Of a DNA stretch of 64,000 bases, positions 60,070 to 64,000 are shown one piece after another (the first letter of the stretch is position 1; every line of letters starts with the position of its first letter). The notes beneath the pieces are model-generated. The model had not been told where the DNA came from and made no database searches. It was given only the letters and a program-made list of their open reading frames with translations. The position numbers were made by a program, and so were the translations under genes. This DNA comes from Epiperipatus broadwayi (Eukaryota > Onychophora > Udeonychophora > Euonychophora > Peripatidae). Location of the stretch: NCBI GenBank assembly GCA_028023455.1, contig JAQFVV010006730.1, positions 62,001-126,000 of the forward strand, given 5' to 3'.

Positions 60070-60255
60070 ATATTTCTTCCTGCACATTTTTGTCATTATT
60101 AAGGATATACTGAAGAACTCCAAATCTCAGATAAAAATTTTAATATTACTATTTTTCATCCATTATCAAATCTTTAATTTCTTAAAAATGTGTGTGTATT
60201 GTAGCCTTACACTGTATAAATGTATAAAGTAAATATAAATAAGTAAGAAGTATTT

Positions 60256-60755
60256 ACATACACAAAGTAAAAAGGTAACTATTCTCTCTCTAAAACTGCC
60301 AAGCAACAATATTTTTAAATTAAGGCATATCCTTTAGTGATAGTAGCACAGGAGTTATAAAGTGAAATATGTGTTTTGTATCTTCATAGATACTCTTCAA
60401 TCTCCTTGCCATAACAAAAGCTTAAAAACCACTTGAAAATATTTTTGTGACTCGCAGCTTCATTGCCATACAGTTTGAATCATTTTAAAACAGTTAAGTA
60501 GCAGTTTTGCCTAATTTAAAATAAAATTTAATGTTAGCATATTGTTTCATTATGAGTTAAGATTTGAAACTCACAAATATATTTCACATTATAATTTATG
60601 ATCTAGACACATTAACACCTTAAATTTTTTTATTGTAAATAAATAAACAATCAATATCTAATACATGCACTGATTCAGAGATGGTGCTACAATCAGCTTG
60701 GATCAAGAACTGGACCCCAGACAATTTTTTATTGAGACACACTGTGTGCATATAT
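60256..60755. mobile_element. Terminal-inverted-repeat element, family D, copy B
   Basis: Same order of internal blocks as 706-1258 (GGTAACTATTCTCTCTC near 60272, CCACTTGAAAATATTTTTGTGA near 60430, GATTCAGAGATGGTGCTACA near 60671) and a right end TTGAGACACACTGTGTGCA. The left end is degenerate. Confidence 0.6.
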
Positions 60756-61017
60756 ACATATCGATACATTTTGGGTTCAAAAGCTGTTTCAGTGAAACTG
60801 GCAGACTTTTGGAAAAAAAACCCAGTATTTTCTTAGTTTTAAACTCTGAAATAAAAACAAGTAAACATTTTATGCTGACTATGAATGTTGTTGAGCAGTC
60901 ATATATGTTTGTTTAATATGTGAATAATCATTTAGAACATCAAACTTTTAGAAAATGTTATAAGGTTTCTAATATTGAAATACAAGTATAATGTATATAC
61001 TTAACCTAGATGTAATT

Positions 61018-61090
61018 AAAGGGGATTTGAACCCAGACTTTCAAGCTGCCTACAACCATCCACTCTATCCAATAAACAAATGAAGAAATA
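61018..61090 (-). repeat. tRNA-like segment, probably a SINE head remnant
   Basis: Minus strand: GGATAGAGTGGATGG (A-box-like) and, ~40 bases later, GGGTTCAAATCCCC (B-box-like). Spacing and order fit a Pol III tRNA-type promoter. The acceptor stem and most of the T stem do not pair, so it is not a functional tRNA gene. No second copy was found in the window. Confidence 0.45.
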
Positions 61091-61281
61091 TTTATTCCTT
61101 GATATATACATCTTTCCTAGACAAAATAGTTGTTGTGAACTTTAGTTATACTTTAAATTTGACATTATTAAAATTTTCTCTGTTTTATGTTCAAAATGTA
61201 CTATCTATAATAATAATAATGACAAAATGTGTGATAATGATCATCAGAGATTGCAAGTTAGAAATAAATATCTTAAATATC

Positions 61282-61486
61282 TTGATAAAAATTAACATAT
61301 AGCTTTATGCATATCGATTCTGGTTTCTTCCAAATATATATAGTTTTAAAAAACATAGTTGATATCCTGAGCTAAAGTTTTTTCAGGTTATAAAGGGATA
61401 TTTTATTTTATAACCTTTGTCATGTATATACATATTTGGGAAAACTGGAATCAATATGCATAAAGCTATATGTTAATTTTTATCAA
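61282..61486. repeat. Fold-back (~65-bp arms) with inner hairpin
   Basis: TTGATAAAAATTAACATATA at 61282 faces its complement near 61486, and the match continues through AGCTTTATGCATAT. A second hairpin, GGTTATAAAGGGATATT... facing TTTATAACC, lies at 61387-61415. Confidence 0.88.
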
Positions 61487-62047
61487 AGTAATTATTATTT
61501 GTATGTTTTTGACAGGATGAGCATAATTAAAAAAATATGCACAGAAATACATAAAAATTAGATGGTATTTGATAACCTATTAATATTATCCATATAGTAG
61601 TCCTCCCAAGAAATACTATTAATCCAGTTGCATTTCATATATCTTCTTGAAGATTCATAGATATATTAAAATTTATATTTTAATTTACGATTATAAAGTT
61701 TGGACATCCTGAATTATAATCACATTTAAAGATGAAAATAACTTCAGTTTCTTAATCGAACAAATAATCTAATAAACAACCAGTTTAAATTTTTTTTATA
61801 GTTACTGAAAAATGTTTTTCTGACATTTAAATATTTTAATCTTAATGATTTGAAAAATAAAAAACGAAAATAACAAAACAACAATGATAAAACATATTTT
61901 CTTACACTTATTTATAGATTTTACACATACAATTAAATAAATATTGTCTGCTATAATCTAAAAACAGAATATGATTTTTATTATAAGCTTAGAAAATTAA
62001 TGTTCAATTTATAACCACATTAATAAAAAGAAGTTACATATAATGTT
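61487..62047. other. AT-rich DNA, no feature seen
   Basis: No gene or repeat supported. Confidence 0.35.
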
Positions 62048-64000
62048 GCATTATTATCACTTTCAATCATTATCGATCTATTGCAGGATGAATCTCTCCA
62101 AGTTCAATCCATCTTCGATCTCCACTGTTTCTTATCCACATAGCTCCAGCACATTTTCATCCATCTATTGTTTATCTTTTAAGGTCTTTTACAATCTCTT
62201 GGAATCCAGTTTAAGATTTCAATTTCAATCTATTATCATTTCTTCTACAAATATGCCAAGCCAATTCCACCTGTCTCTTAATACTTTAAATGATGCCAGG
62301 AACACCTGTTTGTTCTCTTATCCTTATATTTCATTTTAAATCTCTTCTTGTTACTTCTAATATACATCTTTCCACACTTCAAGAAGTGGTTTGAAGTCTC
62401 TGTATTGGTCTTCTGTTAGATGATCAAGTCTCGGTCCATAAGTAAAAATTGGTAAACATATTTGGATATTAAACACTTTCTTTTTCAAACACAGACATAT
62501 TTCCTTTTCATATTAAGTTATTTCTACCAAAAGCACCCCAACCAAGTTTAATTCTATGATTAATTTCATCCATTATGCTTCTACCTGTAGTACTAATCTG
62601 ATCAAAGTATATGAAATTGTTAATTTCTTCTTAACTCATTATTAACAATTTTTATTTTCTTTTGAGAATATCCATCGAACATTATTTTAGTCTTTTTACA
62701 TTTACCTTTAGTCCTACTTTTTTAATTTCATCGGATAACTCTTGCAACATTTCCTGAAACTCTGATGCATTATTTTCAAAATCTAGATCACTTAAATAAT
62801 CTCCAATTATTTTTACTTCCTTAACTTTCTATTTCAATCACAAAATACTTCTTGCAAATTGCTGTAAAAAGATTTTGGAGTCACCATGTCATATACTCTT
62901 CTCAAAGTTAATTTTCCTAGTATCATTATGTAATCTAATTGTTGCTAATGCATTTTTATAAATATTCTTCAGAATATGACAATATCCTGGATCTATATCA
63001 TTATGATTTAATGCTTTAATCATTGAAGAAATGCTTGTAGAAAAAAATATTTTTCAAAAATCCAAAGCATTATGGCAACTCATATTCATTGTCCTTTCTA
63101 CAATTTCTCTCAATATTTGGATATGATCCACTGTTATTAAACCATTTTTAAATCCTGCTTGTTCTTTTGGTTGTTTAAAATCCAAAACTTGCTGTAGCTA
63201 AATTGTAATTATCTTGTTAAAAATTTTGTATAAAACTGATAAAAGACTAATACATCTGTAATTTCTAATATCCTCTTTATCATTTTTTTAAAATATTAAT
63301 ATTAATACTGCATTCATCCAATCACCTAGTACATCTTTATCATTTAGACATTTGGCATATAGCTTTGCCAAAATTTTTTCTATTTCTTCATCTGCTTCTT
63401 TTTAAGATAATGATTATAATTCCATTATTACCTGGAACATTTCCATTCTTCATAGATTTAATTGCATGTCTCACTTCTTCATTTAAAATCATGGGCAATT
63501 CAGAAGATGTAGTAATTTTAAAAGAATTTTACTGTTACTAATACATATGATTATTGCCATGCAAGGCTAACATTTTATATATGATGACTTAACAAGGGAA
63601 AACGCTCGTGTTCTTTTTAGCAGGGATGGAGGTCTTGACTGGTAGCGATCTCATTGTTCTGGGGTGAGACATCTATAAAGGCTCCATGTGTTATTGAAAA
63701 GGGAATTTTGTTGATACAAATAAGTCTTTTGCTTGCCTTGCCTTCAGCTGGGAATTAAATATTACAGATGGTTCAGGTCTACGAAGCGTAAATTTAGTTC
63801 TGCACCTATCCAGCCATAGAGCATATGAAATAAAGATGGCTAGACGGATGACCGGGAAGTCGCTGAGGTGCAGACAGCTCTTGAGATCGAGAATTTTTTG
63901 CACTCGTCATTGATGTAGTAGTTGTAGGTAGTAATTTTTCTTGTTCTTTATTGCTATATAATTCTTGGTAGAACTCTTCTACACATTTCATAATGTCATC
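62048..64000 (-). mobile_element. RTE LINE (copy 5), decayed, running off the window
   Basis: Minus-strand copy from the 3' tail (imperfect ATT/ATC repeats at 62048) through the C-terminal domain, reverse transcriptase (AGFK-type block near 63150, KCMKNGN region near 63440) and, beyond an insertion at 63520-63927, the [11 protein letters not shown] codons at 63940-63990. Many frameshifts. The right end is beyond the window. Confidence 0.88.
63520..63927. mobile_element. ~408-bp insertion in LINE copy 5
   Basis: GTAGTAATTTT stands at 63509-63519 and again at 63928-63938, directly flanking the segment, as an 11-bp target-site duplication would. LINE sequence continues on both sides. The insert is GC-richer than its host and has more mixed sequence (GACGGATGACCGGGAAGTCG near 63844). 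A 70-codon frame (63691-63903, minus strand) is unrecognised. The duplication length suits a retroposed sequence or SINE; no poly(A) or tRNA head is seen. Confidence 0.6.

Noticed and set aside
61018-61090. Functional tRNA gene
   Set aside because: A- and B-box-like blocks are spaced correctly, but acceptor and T stems do not pair; kept only as a tRNA-like remnant.
1-64000. CRISPR arrays, operons or bacterial genes
   Set aside because: No regularly spaced short repeats, no ribosome-binding-site-led gene series; all content is of animal-genome type.

Overview
The window is AT-rich, CpG-poor eukaryotic DNA with no operons and almost no long host reading frames. Its contents (RTE-clade LINEs, a Penelope-like element, a Ty3/gypsy LTR element, a hAT-type non-autonomous element, many fold-back repeats) and one exon with metazoan phosphatase signature point to an invertebrate animal genome. 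The species cannot be fixed from the sequence.

Host gene. One exon is recognised with confidence, at 1369-1540 on the minus strand. It has good splice sites and encodes the start of a PPM1H/J/M-type PP2C phosphatase domain. Later exons would lie left of the window. The rest of the window is then either a very long intron of this gene or its upstream flank; I could not find the preceding exon.

Mobile DNA, left to right. A ~345-bp tandem repeat lies at 1.93-2.80 kb, and a CpG-bearing unassigned block at 3.33-5.56 kb. A full-length RTE LINE with an 8-bp target-site duplication occupies 6.18-9.47 kb, with a second 3' fragment behind it. A decayed Penelope-like element (RT end plus GIY-YIG endonuclease) with an inverted second 3' end lies at 10.1-11.36 kb, followed by an ~800-bp palindrome. 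A young complete Ty3/gypsy element on the minus strand (15.636-24.017 kb, 2.1-kb LTRs) sits inside another palindrome. Long simple AT-rich stretches follow. At 33.2-38.1 kb two RTE copies lie tail to tail; one carries a 502-bp hAT-like insertion with perfect 8-bp target duplication, the other an internal 213-bp tandem duplication. At 38-49 kb there is a dense series of palindromes, some containing hammerhead-ribozyme-like cores. At 53-64 kb there are three more RTE copies, one with a long open reverse-transcriptase frame and two interrupted by insertions.

Relations. Seven RTE copies of very different age show long residence and recent activity of one LINE family. The gypsy element is the youngest large insertion, since its LTRs differ by only a few substitutions and indels. 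The main unexplained structure is the number of fold-back repeats (about 14 in 64 kb) from unrelated sequence families, two of which share a hammerhead-like core with the Penelope-type element.
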